This document shows positions 1-8,534 of a stretch of 64,000 nucleotides of DNA, in pieces (positions within the stretch are counted from its first letter, which is position 1; every line of letters begins with the position of its first letter). The DNA is taken from positions 434,001 through 498,000 of the forward strand of contig NZ_AQYH01000006.1 in NCBI RefSeq assembly GCF_000380505.1, read 5' to 3'. The stretch is from Kaistia granuli DSM 23481 (GTDB lineage Bacteria; Pseudomonadota; Alphaproteobacteria; Rhizobiales; Kaistiaceae). The position numbers and the translations under genes were made by a program. The notes beneath the pieces were generated by a model. The model ran no database searches and was not told where the DNA came from. It was given only the letters and a program-made list of their open reading frames with translations.

Positions 1-105
1 CGTCTCGATATAGCCGCGCAGCCGCGGTTCGAGGCCGGCGAATTGCGGCCAGTAGGCGTTCAGTCCGATGCCGAACAGGCCGACCTTCAACGTGTTGTGC
101 GCCAT
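1..105 (-). CDS. Sugar isomerase-like protein (arabinose/fucose isomerase type), N-terminal part only
   Basis: Only the first 35 codons are inside the window; the gene runs off the left edge. It starts MAHNTLKVGLFGIGLNAYWP and continues with QFAGLEPRLRGY. This GLFGIGL..YWPQF..L..RL.GY opening is how I remember L-arabinose/L-fucose-isomerase-like proteins of rhizobia beginning, so the family call rests on a short stretch. A good ribosome site (GAGGAAG) lies 6 bases before the ATG. It is the third gene of a leftward operon behind the enolase-superfamily and SGNH genes, with a gap of 9 bases to the latter. In this setting it would interconvert an aldose and a ketose of the sugar imported by the rightward operon. 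The rest of the protein is needed for a firm call. Confidence 0.5.
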   Translation of the reverse strand, partial: MAHNTLKVGLFGIGLNAYWPQFAGLEPRLRGYIET

Positions 106-114
106 GGTTCTTCC

Positions 115-759
115 TCAATCCGCCAGGAGATCGCGCACGCGGCCGGCGAGCGCCTCGCCCAGCACGCGATGCGCGTCCGCGTCGAGATGGATTCCGTCGA
201 CGTCGCTCGACGCGACGACGGAGCCGGCGTCGAACACCGGAATGCCGCGCGGCGCGGCGGCGCGGGCGAACTCCTTGCCGAGCTTCCTCGACTTTTCCGT
301 GCCGCCCTCGAACATCTCCGTGAGCCAGCCGAGCTTCGTAATTGGTGCCGGCACGACCAGCAGCACCTTGGGCGCCCTGCCCTCCGGCCCCGTGGCCGAG
401 CCAAGCACAATGTCGGCGAGCCTAACCGCGCCATCGGCGATGTCGCCGGCCTGCATCGAAAGCCGCGCCTTCAGATCGTTAGTGCCGAGCTTGATGATGA
501 CGAGGTCGAGCGGCATGTGCGTCTCGATCGCCACCTGCAGGAAGCGCGCGCCGTTCTTGTGGTGTCCCTCGACGGGATCGTCGACGCAGGTGGTGCGGCC
601 GTTCAGGCCCTCGGCAATCACCTGCACGCCGTCGCCCAGCGCCTTCTGCAGCACGCCCGGCCAGCGAACATCCGGCGCGAAACGGCCGCCGACGCCGCGC
701 TCGGGCTGCGGCTCGGCGCCCCAGCTGTTGGAATCGCCATAGACCATCACGGTTTTCAT
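115..759 (-). CDS. SGNH/GDSL-family hydrolase (arylesterase/acyltransferase type)
   Basis: A 214-residue cytoplasmic hydrolase with no signal peptide. Block I GDSNSWG (residues 8-14) supplies the nucleophilic serine, GTND in the middle is block III, and DGIHLD near the C-terminus carries the Asp-His pair. Length and the GDSNSWG motif match the small SGNH esterases of rhizobia and mycobacteria (MsAcT-like), which hydrolyse or transfer acyl groups and can act on lactones or acetylated sugars. It is preceded by GAGGAAA right after the stop of the enolase-superfamily gene (10-base gap), so the two are cotranscribed. In a sugar operon it could remove O-acetyl groups from the imported sugar or open an aldonolactone, replacing a dedicated lactonase; that role is inference. 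Confidence 0.85.
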   Translation of the reverse strand: MKTVMVYGDSNSWGAEPQPERGVGGRFAPDVRWPGVLQKALGDGVQVIAEGLNGRTTCVDDPVEGHHKNGARFLQVAIETHMPLDLVIIKLGTNDLKARLSMQAGDIADGAVRLADIVLGSATGPEGRAPKVLLVVPAPITKLGWLTEMFEGGTEKSRKLGKEFARAAAPRGIPVFDAGSVVASSDVDGIHLDADAHRVLGEALAGRVRDLLAD

Positions 760-769
760 CGGGATTTCC

Positions 770-1891
770 TCAGTTCACGCGGTAGCGGGCGAGTGCGTCG
801 GCGCGCGGCTCGGCGCCATGGCCGGGGCGGTTCGGCGCGGAAATCATCCCGGCTTCGTGCCAGAACGGCTCGTCGACCAGGTCGAACTGCATCGGCCCCG
901 GCAGCGGCTTCAGCTCGAACAGTTCCGCCGCAGGCGAGGCGAGCGACAGATGCAGGCTGGCGCCGGTCAGGACCGCGGTGCTCCAGGCATGGGCGTTGAC
1001 GGTCTTGCCCGCCGCCTCGATGACGGCGGCGGCCTTGCGGAAGCCGGTGACGCCCTCGATGCGGGCGGGATCGAGGCCGAGCACGTCGGCAGCACCCGTA
1101 TCGAGCCAGCGCTGGTAGCCGGCGACCGTGAATTCGCGCTCGCCGACGGCGACCGGCGTCGCGACGGCGGCCTTCAGCTCGATGTGGTCCTCGACCCGGC
1201 TCGGCAGGAACGGCTCCTCGATCCAGGCGATGGCGGATTCCTCCATCCGCTTCACCGTGCGGATCGCCGTGTCGAGATCCCATTTCGTGCCGTTGCCGGC
1301 GTCGACCATGATGCCGGCCTCCGGCCCGATCGCCGCGCGCAGCGCTGCGACCAACGCCACGTCGTAGTCGGGATCGCGGCCGGCGCGCGACAGGCCCCGC
1401 TTGCCGAGGCCGAGCTTGGTCGAGCGGAAGCCGTTGGCGATGTGGCCGGCGATGTCGCGCACGCTGTCCTCGATCGTCGCCTGGTTGACGTGCAGGCTGG
1501 CACAGACCGGCAGGGACTGATGATGGCGGCCGAAGAGATCGACCAGCGGCTTGCCGGCTTCCTTCGCCTTCAGGTCCCAGAGCGCCATGTCGATCGCGGA
1601 GATGGCCATCGAGGCGAGGCCGCCCTCGCCATACCACCAGCAATGGTCCTTCATCGCCTGCCAGCAGTCTTCGACGTCGGAAAGGTCGCGCTCGGCGAGC
1701 AGCGGCAACAGGCCGTCTCGGATCACCAGCTCGGTCGCCCGCAGCGCCTCCGGCCACATGGCGATCGCCTCGCCCCAGCCGGATAGGCCGGATTTGGTGT
1801 CGATCCGGACCAGAAGCGTCATCCGGTCGTGACCAAAATCATTCGGCTCCGGCCAACGCAGCATAAAGCACTCAGCCCCGCCGAGACGCAT
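770..1891 (-). CDS. Mandelate racemase/muconate lactonizing enzyme family (sugar-acid dehydratase-like)
   Basis: A 373-residue member of the enolase superfamily, of usual length. An N-terminal capping domain is followed by the barrel, with TKLGLGK (lysine region of the second strand), VDAGNGTKWD and WIEEPF (metal-ligand strands), GEREFT, and NAHAWST near the end of the barrel. Enzymes of this type abstract the proton alpha to a carboxylate; in sugar operons they are usually sugar-acid dehydratases giving a 2-keto-3-deoxy acid. The ATG at 1891 was chosen because GGGAGGAAA lies just upstream; a TTG at 1906 would overlap that site. It is the first gene of the leftward operon, divergent from the transporter, with two palindromic operators between them. 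The exact substrate (fuconate, rhamnonate or another acid) cannot be read from the sequence. Confidence 0.85.
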   Translation of the reverse strand: MRLGGAECFMLRWPEPNDFGHDRMTLLVRIDTKSGLSGWGEAIAMWPEALRATELVIRDGLLPLLAERDLSDVEDCWQAMKDHCWWYGEGGLASMAISAIDMALWDLKAKEAGKPLVDLFGRHHQSLPVCASLHVNQATIEDSVRDIAGHIANGFRSTKLGLGKRGLSRAGRDPDYDVALVAALRAAIGPEAGIMVDAGNGTKWDLDTAIRTVKRMEESAIAWIEEPFLPSRVEDHIELKAAVATPVAVGEREFTVAGYQRWLDTGAADVLGLDPARIEGVTGFRKAAAVIEAAGKTVNAHAWSTAVLTGASLHLSLASPAAELFELKPLPGPMQFDLVDEPFWHEAGMISAPNRPGHGAEPRADALARYRVN

Positions 1892-1970
1892 GCGATTTCC
1901 TCCCAAGGTCGCGCTTGCCGCGCGATCGATTGGGCCAAGGCTAAAATCAAAACCGGCAAGACGTCAATCT

Positions 1971-1987
1971 AATTGGTCAGGCCAATT
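1971..1987. promoter_or_regulatory. Operator 1, palindrome AATTGGTCAGGCCAATT
   Basis: A 17-base inverted repeat with arms AATTGG and CCAATT. It resembles the TTGGT-N-ACCAA pattern of FadR-type GntR repressors. It lies 80 bases before the leftward start codon. The obvious binder is the GntR/FCD protein encoded at 5937-6659, which is inference from context. Confidence 0.75.
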
Positions 1988-2044
1988 TATTGAAAGTGAC
2001 GCTTGCGTGAGGTGCGATGTCGTGCTTGTTTTATTGCAACAAGA

Positions 2045-2061
2045 AATTGGCCTTACCAATT
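2045..2061. promoter_or_regulatory. Operator 2, palindrome AATTGGCCTTACCAATT
   Basis: It is identical to the reverse complement of operator 1 except for one base in the spacer. Its centre is 74 bases from that of operator 1, close to seven helical turns, so both face the same side of the helix. It lies 32 bases before the ATG of the binding-protein gene, a position suited to blocking transcription. Confidence 0.75.
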
Positions 2062-2093
2062 CTGAATGCTCTTTGAGGGAGGAGACTGTTCCA

Positions 2094-3293
2094 ATGCACG
2101 CTCGGATTCCGTTCCATGTCATGCGCCGCGTCGCCGGCGCGGCTGTCATGACATTGCTGCTCGGCAGCGCCGCCTATGCCGAGGATTTCCACGGCTTCGA
2201 CCCGGCGAAGTTCGACGGCGCCATGCTCAGCGCCGACCAGCTCAAGGCCATGGTGGCCGACGCCACCGCCGCTCATAAGCCCAACAACGGCAAGAACCTC
2301 GTCCTCGGCTTCGCCAACCTGCAGCGCGACGTGTCGTTCTGCCTGAAGGTCGAGAATGGCATGCTCGACAACGCCAAGGCGGCCGGCATCGAGCTGCAGG
2401 TCGCGGACAACCGCCTCGACGGCGCCACCGCGCTCGCCAACGCGCAGAGCTTCCTGCAGCGCCAGGTCGACCACGTCACCGAATTCCAGACCGACGCCAA
2501 TTTCGGCGCCACCATCATGCAGCAGATGAACGACGCCAACACCAAGGTGGTGGCGATCGACATCCCGATGCCGGGCGCCACCTTCTTCGGCGCCAACAAT
2601 CCCCGCTCCGGCTTCATGGGCGGCGCCTATCTCGGCCAGGCGGCAATCGCCAAGTTCGGCGCCGACAAGGTCAAGGAAGGCTTCTTCGTCGTCGGCGAGC
2701 TGCCGCAGTCGGGCGCCATTCCCGCCATGCGCACCGGCGGCCAGGTCGCCGGCTTCAAGGCCGCCGTCGACGGCTTCGCGGACGATCACATCATCAAGAT
2801 CGACACCAAGAACACGCTCGAAGAGAGCTTCACCCAGATGAACAACGTCATCGGGCGCATCCCCGAAGGCGCGCCCATCATGGTGACGGCGATCAACGAC
2901 CAGGCGGCGACCGGCATGCTGCGCGCCGTCAAGCAGGCCGGCCGCGAGGCGGACCTGATCGTCGTCGGCATGGGCGCCGACGAGATCCAGAACATGATCG
3001 ACGAGCCGAGCTTCGTCTCCTCGGTCGGCTACTTCCCCGAGCGCTACGGCAACTATTTGATCCCGCTGGCGCTGATGCAGCTCGCCGGCAAGGAAGTGCC
3101 GGACACGGTCCTGGTCAACCACGTGATGGTGACCAAGGACAATGTCTGCACCTTCTACGACAAGTTCGCCTGCACCGAAGGCAAGGACCCGATCAAGTTC
3201 GAGTTCCCCCAAGCCGCCTTCGAGAAGCACCTCGCCGAGATCCGGACCCTGCCCGATCTCGCCGACTACCAGAACCTGATCCCGACCAACTGA
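2094..3293 (+). CDS. Periplasmic sugar-binding protein of an Rbs-type ABC importer
   Basis: A 399-residue precursor. Residues 1-24 form a signal peptide with a basic start, a hydrophobic stretch (AGAAVMTLLLGSAAYA) and an alanine-rich cleavage site before EDF. The mature part has the periplasmic-binding-protein type I pattern (LVLGFANLQRDVSFC, TEFQTD, VVAIDIPMPG, GMGADEI, SVGYFPERYG). It is longer than RbsB (about 300 residues) because of extra N- and C-terminal segments. The ATG at 2094 follows GAGGGAGGAG; the frame stays open upstream to 1890, but that part would run through both operators. It delivers sugar to the ATPase and permease that follow. A strong hairpin lies 12 bases after its stop codon. 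Confidence 0.9.
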   Translation: MHARIPFHVMRRVAGAAVMTLLLGSAAYAEDFHGFDPAKFDGAMLSADQLKAMVADATAAHKPNNGKNLVLGFANLQRDVSFCLKVENGMLDNAKAAGIELQVADNRLDGATALANAQSFLQRQVDHVTEFQTDANFGATIMQQMNDANTKVVAIDIPMPGATFFGANNPRSGFMGGAYLGQAAIAKFGADKVKEGFFVVGELPQSGAIPAMRTGGQVAGFKAAVDGFADDHIIKIDTKNTLEESFTQMNNVIGRIPEGAPIMVTAINDQAATGMLRAVKQAGREADLIVVGMGADEIQNMIDEPSFVSSVGYFPERYGNYLIPLALMQLAGKEVPDTVLVNHVMVTKDNVCTFYDKFACTEGKDPIKFEFPQAAFEKHLAEIRTLPDLADYQNLIPTN

Positions 3294-3304
3294 TCGGATC
3301 GACA

Positions 3305-3327
3305 GGCGGACGCTTCTGGCGTCCGCC
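3305..3327 (+). promoter_or_regulatory. Hairpin after the binding-protein gene
   Basis: GGCGGACGC and GCGTCCGCC form a perfect 9-bp stem with a TTCTG loop, beginning 12 bases after the binding-protein stop and followed by GATTCTTG rather than a long T run. It probably protects the upstream message from 3' decay or terminates part of the transcripts, so that more binding protein than ATPase is made. Confidence 0.65.
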
Positions 3328-3399
3328 GATTCTTGACAAGTTATTTTGCGGGCGCCCCGTGCGCCCGCCCTTTTCTGCACATTCTCCAGGAAGGGCCGC

Positions 3400-4926
3400 A
3401 TGGCGACCAATGTTCCCCGCCTCGGCATGCACGGCATCGGCAAGTCCTTCGGACGCGTGCCCGTGCTCACCCATGTCGATTTCAGCGTCGAGCCCGGCGA
3501 GGTCGTCGCCCTGCTCGGCTCCAATGGCGCCGGCAAGTCGACCCTGATGAAGATCCTGACCGGCCTCTACAGCCGCGACGGTGGCACGATCCGCATCGAC
3601 GGCGAGGAAGTCGACTTCAAGGACCCCGCCGCCGCGGTCGCCGCCGGCGTCAAGCTGCTGCCGCAGGAAATCTCCGTCATGCCGGACATGACGGTGGCCG
3701 AGAACATCTTCCTGGGCGACCTGCCGTTGAAGCGCAGCCTCGGCCTGATGCAGGTCGACAAGGCGACGATGCGGTCGCGCTCGCGCGAACTGCTCGACCA
3801 GCTCGGCTTCGCCACCATCCATCCCGACACGCTGGTGAAGCGGCTTTCGGTCGCCGAGCAGCGCATCGTCGAGATCGCCCGGGCGCTCGCCGGCAAGGCG
3901 CGCATCCTCGTCATGGACGAGCCGACGGCAGCGCTGACCGAGCAGGAAGCCAAGATGATCTTCCGCATCATCCGGCGCCTGAAGGAGAACAAGGTCTCCG
4001 TCATCTACATCTCGCACTACCTCTCCGAGGTGTTCGAGATTTCCGACCGCATTGCCGTGCTGCGCGACGGTCGCAACGCCGGCACCTTCAACACGGCCGA
4101 CACCAAGCGCGCCGAAGTGCTCGCCGCCATGCTCGGCAACACGGTCGACGACCTCTATGACGTCGGCACGCCCGGTTTGCCCGGCGCCGAGATCCTCAAC
4201 GTCGAGAACCTCAGCATCCCGCGCAAACTGGAGGGAGTCTCGTTCGCGCTCCGGCAGAACGAGATCCTCGGCATTTTCGGCCTCGTCGGCTCCGGCGTCG
4301 AGGTGCTCGGCCGCGCGCTCTATGGCGCGCTCGGTCCGCTGAAATCAGCCGATGTCCGCCTCGCCGGCCAGAGCTACCGCCCGCAAAGCGCCCGCGCCGG
4401 AAAACTCGCGGGCATCGGTTTCGTCGCCGCCGAGCGCAAGAAGGAAGGCATCGTCGCCGACCTGACGGTACGCGAGAACATCGCCCTTCCCTTCGAGGAG
4501 CGTTTTGAACGCGGCCTCTTTGTCTCGAAGGACGAGGAATCGCGCCACGCGATCCGCTGGATCGAGGATCTCGGCATCCGCACGCGCGGCCCCGAGCAGA
4601 AGATCCGCACCCTTTCCGGCGGCAATCAGCAGAAGGTTTGCATCGCGCGCTGGCTCGTCGAAGGCGTACGCCTGCTGATCCTCGAAGAACCGACCCGCGG
4701 CGTCGACGTCGGCGCGCGGCGTGAGATCTACGGCAAGCTGCGCGAACTCGCGAACCGCGGTTACGCGGTGCTGATCCTCTCCTCCGACGTCGAGGAAGTC
4801 GCCGGCATCAGCGACCGTTCGCTGGTGCTCGATCGCGGCCGCCTCGTCGGCGAATTCGAACGCGGCGCCAAGCCTGCCGAACTCATGGCCGCAACCGGCA
4901 ACGATCCTGCCTTTTCGGCAGCCTGA
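3400..4926 (+). CDS. Sugar ABC importer ATPase, two-domain RbsA/XylG type
   Basis: A 508-residue double ATPase that energises the permease at 4940. Domain 1 carries Walker A GSNGAGKST, a signature region LSVAEQ and Walker B ILVMDEPT. Domain 2 has the usual degenerate Walker A (GLVGSGVEVL), signature LSGGNQQK and LLILEEPTRGVDVG. This asymmetry is normal for the family. The ATG at 3400 follows AGGAAGG with correct spacing; an in-frame ATG at 3346 has no ribosome site. It lies between the binding protein and the permease and is cotranscribed with both. Confidence 0.93.
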   Translation: MATNVPRLGMHGIGKSFGRVPVLTHVDFSVEPGEVVALLGSNGAGKSTLMKILTGLYSRDGGTIRIDGEEVDFKDPAAAVAAGVKLLPQEISVMPDMTVAENIFLGDLPLKRSLGLMQVDKATMRSRSRELLDQLGFATIHPDTLVKRLSVAEQRIVEIARALAGKARILVMDEPTAALTEQEAKMIFRIIRRLKENKVSVIYISHYLSEVFEISDRIAVLRDGRNAGTFNTADTKRAEVLAAMLGNTVDDLYDVGTPGLPGAEILNVENLSIPRKLEGVSFALRQNEILGIFGLVGSGVEVLGRALYGALGPLKSADVRLAGQSYRPQSARAGKLAGIGFVAAERKKEGIVADLTVRENIALPFEERFERGLFVSKDEESRHAIRWIEDLGIRTRGPEQKIRTLSGGNQQKVCIARWLVEGVRLLILEEPTRGVDVGARREIYGKLRELANRGYAVLILSSDVEEVAGISDRSLVLDRGRLVGEFERGAKPAELMAATGNDPAFSAA

Positions 4927-4939
4927 AGGACTTCATTCC

Positions 4940-5935
4940 ATGGCCCATTCTGTCGAAACCCATGCCACCGGCGGCGCCAGGGAGCGGATGTCCGCCCTGC
5001 TCGGCCAGCCCTGGTCCGGCGTCGCGATGCTCGCGATCTTCTACCTGATCCTGATCGCGGTGTTCTCGGTCCTGTCGCCCTTCTTCCTGACGCTCCGCAA
5101 CATGCTGCAGATCGGCGGCAACGTCGCCTATATCGGCCTGATGGCGGCGGCCGGCACGCCGCTGATCATCGCCGGCGGCCTCGACCTCTCGGTCGCGGCG
5201 ATCGCCGGCCTGACCGGCGTCGTCATCTCCATGCTGTTCGGCATGGGCGTGCCGATCTGGCTCGCGGTCGCGCTCGCCATCGTCGTCGCGGCGGCGATCG
5301 GCGTCGTCAACGGCCTGTTCACGACCCGGCTCCGCCTCAACCCGCTGATCGTGACGCTCGGCATGATGAGCATCATCTCCGGCATCGCGCTGGTGCTGAC
5401 CGGCGGCCTGACCCGGCCGCTGATGGTGCCGGGCTTCAACTGGGTCGGCTCCGGCCGCGTCGTCGGCATCCCGATCCCGTTCATCCTGATGATGGTGACT
5501 TTCGTCGTGCTCTGGGTCGTGATGACCCGCATGCGCTTCGGCCGCTACATCTACGCCGCCGGCGGCAATGCCGAGGCGTCGCGCCTGATCGGCATCCCGC
5601 TCGAGAAGACCGTCATCATCCTCTACGTCATCTCGGCCATTTCGGGCGCCGTCGCCGGCACCATCCTCGGCGCCATGCTCGGTGCCGCGGGCCCGACGGC
5701 GGCCGGCTCCCAGCTCCTCACCGTCATCGCCGCGATCATCCTCGGCGGCACCAGCCTGAATGGCGGCCGCGGCAGTGTCTGGGGCACGCTGCTGGCCGTG
5801 CTGATCCTCGGCACGCTCAACAACGGCCTGACATTGCTCGACGTTTCCAGCTTCTGGCAGGATGTGACGCGCGGCGTCGTGCTGATGCTGGCGGTCAGCC
5901 TGGATCAGATCCGAACCCGCGCGCTGGGCGAATGA
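4940..5935 (+). CDS. Sugar ABC importer permease, RbsC type
   Basis: A 331-residue inner-membrane protein with about eight to ten hydrophobic segments and the family patterns GTPLIIAGGLDLSVAAIAGL and AAIILGGTSLNGGRGSVWGT. It forms the transmembrane channel with the ATPase at 3400. It starts 13 bases after the ATPase stop, and its stop is one base before the GntR gene. The substrate is probably the monosaccharide handled by the neighbouring enzymes. Confidence 0.92.
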   Translation: MAHSVETHATGGARERMSALLGQPWSGVAMLAIFYLILIAVFSVLSPFFLTLRNMLQIGGNVAYIGLMAAAGTPLIIAGGLDLSVAAIAGLTGVVISMLFGMGVPIWLAVALAIVVAAAIGVVNGLFTTRLRLNPLIVTLGMMSIISGIALVLTGGLTRPLMVPGFNWVGSGRVVGIPIPFILMMVTFVVLWVVMTRMRFGRYIYAAGGNAEASRLIGIPLEKTVIILYVISAISGAVAGTILGAMLGAAGPTAAGSQLLTVIAAIILGGTSLNGGRGSVWGTLLAVLILGTLNNGLTLLDVSSFWQDVTRGVVLMLAVSLDQIRTRALGE

Positions 5936-5936
5936 C

Positions 5937-6659
5937 ATGGCGGAGATGGGCGCGGGCGATTTCGAACCGATCGAGCGCAGCTCGGTGGCCGAGCAGGTCG
6001 CCAAGAAGCTGCTCGACCTGGTGCGAACCAAGAACCTGAAGCCGGGCGACCAGCTGCCGCCGGAGCGCGAGCTGGCGGCGGCGATGCAGGTCAGCCGGCC
6101 GAGCGTGCGCGAGGCGCTGCGGGGATTGCAGATCCTCGGCGTGCTCAAGGTGCGCCAGGGCGGCGGCATCTTCGTGTCGTCGCTCGAGGCCTCCGACCTG
6201 CTCGGTCCGCTGCAGCTGCTGATCACGCTGAACGAGGACAACGTCAACGCCCTCTATGAATCGCGAAAACTGATCGATGGCGGCATCGGCCGGATGGCGG
6301 CCGAGCGGATCACGGCGGAAGAGCTGGCGCGGCTGAAGAACCTGCTCGTGCTGCAACGCGGCCTGCTCGACGACCCGATCGGCTTCCGTGTTTCCGATGT
6401 CGAGTTCCATCGCCGCATCGCGGAGGCGACCGAGAACCCGTTCCTCGTGCGGGTTTCGACCTCTCTCTACATCCTCGGCATGGAATACCGGCGCATCGCC
6501 GCCGAGACGCCGGGCGTGCTCGGCCAGTCCTTTCGGGATCACGAGCAGATACTCGCCGCGCTGGAAGCGCGCGACGCGGATGCCGCCGAGGCGGCAATGG
6601 TCCGGCACATGACCAATGTGCACCAGTCGACAGTCGACGCCATGGATATCAAGACGTGA
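5937..6659 (+). CDS. GntR-family transcriptional regulator, FadR (FCD) subgroup
   Basis: 240 residues. The N-terminal winged helix (about residues 13-75) contains LPPERELAAAMQVSRPSVREALRGLQILG and the wing RQGGGIFV. The C-terminal all-helical FCD domain (about 95-235) has the metal/ligand-site pattern D..FH..IAEAT.NP and a late DHEQILAALEARD..AAE. Such proteins bind sugar acids or similar small acids and usually repress. One base separates it from the permease stop, so it is part of the transporter operon and would control its own level. The palindromes at 1971 and 2045 fit its subgroup and are its likely operators. Confidence 0.9.
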   Translation: MAEMGAGDFEPIERSSVAEQVAKKLLDLVRTKNLKPGDQLPPERELAAAMQVSRPSVREALRGLQILGVLKVRQGGGIFVSSLEASDLLGPLQLLITLNEDNVNALYESRKLIDGGIGRMAAERITAEELARLKNLLVLQRGLLDDPIGFRVSDVEFHRRIAEATENPFLVRVSTSLYILGMEYRRIAAETPGVLGQSFRDHEQILAALEARDADAAEAAMVRHMTNVHQSTVDAMDIKT

Positions 6660-6672
6660 TGGGGTGGAAGTG

Positions 6673-7716
6673 ATGAAACGCGCGCGGATCGGCATCATCG
6701 GCGCGGGATGGTGGGCGGTCGAGAACCACATCCCGGCGCTCAAGGACAACCCGCATTGCGAGCTGGTCGCCGTCAACCGGCTCGGCAAGGCGGAGCTCTC
6801 GCAGATCCAGGACCGCTTCGGCATCGAGCACGGCTACGAGGACTATGCCGAGATGCTGCGCGAGGTGCCGCTCGACGGCGTCGTCATCGCCTCGCCGCAT
6901 GTGCTGCACCACGAGCACGCGCTCGCCGCGCTTCGCGCCGGCTGCCACGTCCTGGTCGAAAAGCCGCTCGCGACGACGGCGGCGGACGCGCGCGAGATCG
7001 TCGCCGCCGCTTCAGAGCGCGGCCGCGAGATCGTCGTGCCCTATGGCTGGAACTTCAAGCATTTCAGCGCCAGCGCCGCCGAGCTGGTAGCCTCGGGCAA
7101 GATCGGCAAGGTCGAGCACGTCGTGCTGCAGATGGCATCGGCGCTCGGCGACCTGATGGCCGGCGAGCCGATGAAGGAGACCGAGGGCGCGATGTTCCGC
7201 CCGCCGGCGTCCACCTGGGCCGATCCGAAGCGGGCCGGCGGCTATGGCTGGGGCCAGCTGGTGCATGCGCTCGGCCTGCTGTTCAAGATCGCCGACATCG
7301 CGCCTGAGGAAGTCTTCGCCATGGTCGGGCGGTCGCCGGCCGGCGTCGACTATTACGACGCGGCCGTCGTCCGCTTCGCCAATGGCGCCACCGGCTCGCT
7401 GTCCGGCTCGTCGACCGTTCCGAAGCATCGCGGCTTCCAGATCGACCTGCGCATCTTCGGCTCGGAGGGCATGCTGCTTCTCGACATCGAGCGCGAGCGG
7501 CTGGAGGTCAGCCGCCGCGACGGCACAGACGAGATCGTGCCGATCGAGCCCGGCGCCGGCGCCTATAGCTGCATCGAGCCGGTCAACCTCCTGGTCGACA
7601 TCTGCCGCGGCCTGCATCCGGTGAACGAGTCGCCCGGCATCGTCGGCATGCGCGCCGTCGAGGTGCTGGACGCACTCTACCGTTCGGCCGAGAGCGGCCG
7701 CGTCGAGAAGGTCTGA
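6673..7716 (+). CDS. Gfo/Idh/MocA-family NAD(P)-dependent oxidoreductase
   Basis: 347 residues. A Rossmann fold starts at once (IGIIGAGWWAVENHIPAL), and VEKPLATT carries the lysine typical of the active site. The C-terminal substrate domain follows (GYGWGQLVHALGLLF). These enzymes oxidise or reduce a hydroxyl of sugars, inositols or sugar acids. The ATG at 6673 follows GGGGTGGAAG; in-frame codons upstream would overlap the GntR gene. It is the first catabolic enzyme of the operon and a candidate for the first oxidation of the imported sugar; the substrate is unknown. Confidence 0.88.
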   Translation: MKRARIGIIGAGWWAVENHIPALKDNPHCELVAVNRLGKAELSQIQDRFGIEHGYEDYAEMLREVPLDGVVIASPHVLHHEHALAALRAGCHVLVEKPLATTAADAREIVAAASERGREIVVPYGWNFKHFSASAAELVASGKIGKVEHVVLQMASALGDLMAGEPMKETEGAMFRPPASTWADPKRAGGYGWGQLVHALGLLFKIADIAPEEVFAMVGRSPAGVDYYDAAVVRFANGATGSLSGSSTVPKHRGFQIDLRIFGSEGMLLLDIERERLEVSRRDGTDEIVPIEPGAGAYSCIEPVNLLVDICRGLHPVNESPGIVGMRAVEVLDALYRSAESGRVEKV

Positions 7717-7721
7717 CGCGC

Positions 7722-8534
7722 ATGAAGCTGTCGCTCACCACCTGGTCGCTACCGAGCCTGACGTTGGACGAGGCGGCGGGGCTCTCCCTCATCCTCGGCA
7801 TCGGCGCCCTCGACCTCGGCTATTTCTACAAGCCCGGCCTCGACAAGGCGGCGCTGATCGCCGACCCGGACGGGATAGCCGAGCGCGTGCTCAAGCTCGG
7901 CGTCGCGCTGCCCAATCTCTACCACCTGTTCGGCAACTCGCTGTCGGATCGCAACCTCGCCGATCACCGCCACCGCGAGCGCAACGAGGCGGATTTCCGT
8001 CAAGTCGTGCGCTTCGCGAAACGCGCCGGCCTCGGCAGCGTCTTCGTGCTGCCGGGCGTCGTCAATCCCGGCCAGGACCGGGCGAGCGCGCTGGCGGAAT
8101 CGGCGGAAAGCCTGCGTCGGCTGGTGGCGATCGCGGCGCCGGAAGGCATCCAGCTCACCATCGAGCCGCATGTCCATTCCTATCTCGAAAGCCCGACGCT
8201 GACGCTCGACCTGCTCGACCGGGTGCCGGGGCTGAAGCTGGCGCTCGACTACGCGCATTTCGTCTGCCTCGGCTACCGGCAGGAGGAGATCGACGTGCTG
8301 GCGCCGCATGCCGGCCACGTGCATCTGCGCCAGGCGCGGATGGGCGTGCTGCAATGCAAGCGCTCGCTCGGCACGATCAATTTCGGCGCCATGCTCGGCA
8401 CGCTCCGCGCCGCCGGCTATGACGGCTATCTGGCCATCGAATATGTGCATCAGGACTACATGGACGGACTGCATGACGACGTGCTCACCGAGACCGTCGA
8501 CATGCGCGACTGCGTGAGGGAGTGGCTGGCGTGA
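7722..8534 (+). CDS. Sugar phosphate isomerase/epimerase family, TIM barrel
   Basis: 270 residues of the AP-endonuclease-2-like barrel family (xylose isomerase, inosose dehydratase and 3-keto-sugar epimerase relatives). Metal-site candidates are TIEPHVHS, ALDYAHFVCLGY, HAGHVHLRQAR and LAIEYVHQDY. It starts 5 bases after the oxidoreductase, and its stop overlaps the next start by four bases. Together with a Gfo/Idh/MocA oxidoreductase this family often epimerises or dehydrates keto-sugars, but the reaction here is not identifiable. Confidence 0.8.
   Translation: MKLSLTTWSLPSLTLDEAAGLSLILGIGALDLGYFYKPGLDKAALIADPDGIAERVLKLGVALPNLYHLFGNSLSDRNLADHRHRERNEADFRQVVRFAKRAGLGSVFVLPGVVNPGQDRASALAESAESLRRLVAIAAPEGIQLTIEPHVHSYLESPTLTLDLLDRVPGLKLALDYAHFVCLGYRQEEIDVLAPHAGHVHLRQARMGVLQCKRSLGTINFGAMLGTLRAAGYDGYLAIEYVHQDYMDGLHDDVLTETVDMRDCVREWLA

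Larger units (their letters stand above)
1892..2093. promoter_or_regulatory. Divergent promoter region of the deoxysugar-like locus
   Basis: A 202-base AT-enriched spacer between two divergent start codons, holding two palindromic operators (separate entries). No hexamer pair is convincing enough to fix either promoter. A TTGAAA at 1990-1995 is a possible -35 for the rightward transcript, but no good -10 follows at the usual distance. The rightward gene has a GAGGGAGGAG ribosome site at about 2075-2084. Confidence 0.7.

Noticed and set aside
2031-3536. A 501-residue leftward open frame across the sugar-binding-protein gene
   Set aside because: It spans the operator and a hairpin, and its translation is composition-biased; the sense frame has a signal peptide and family motifs.
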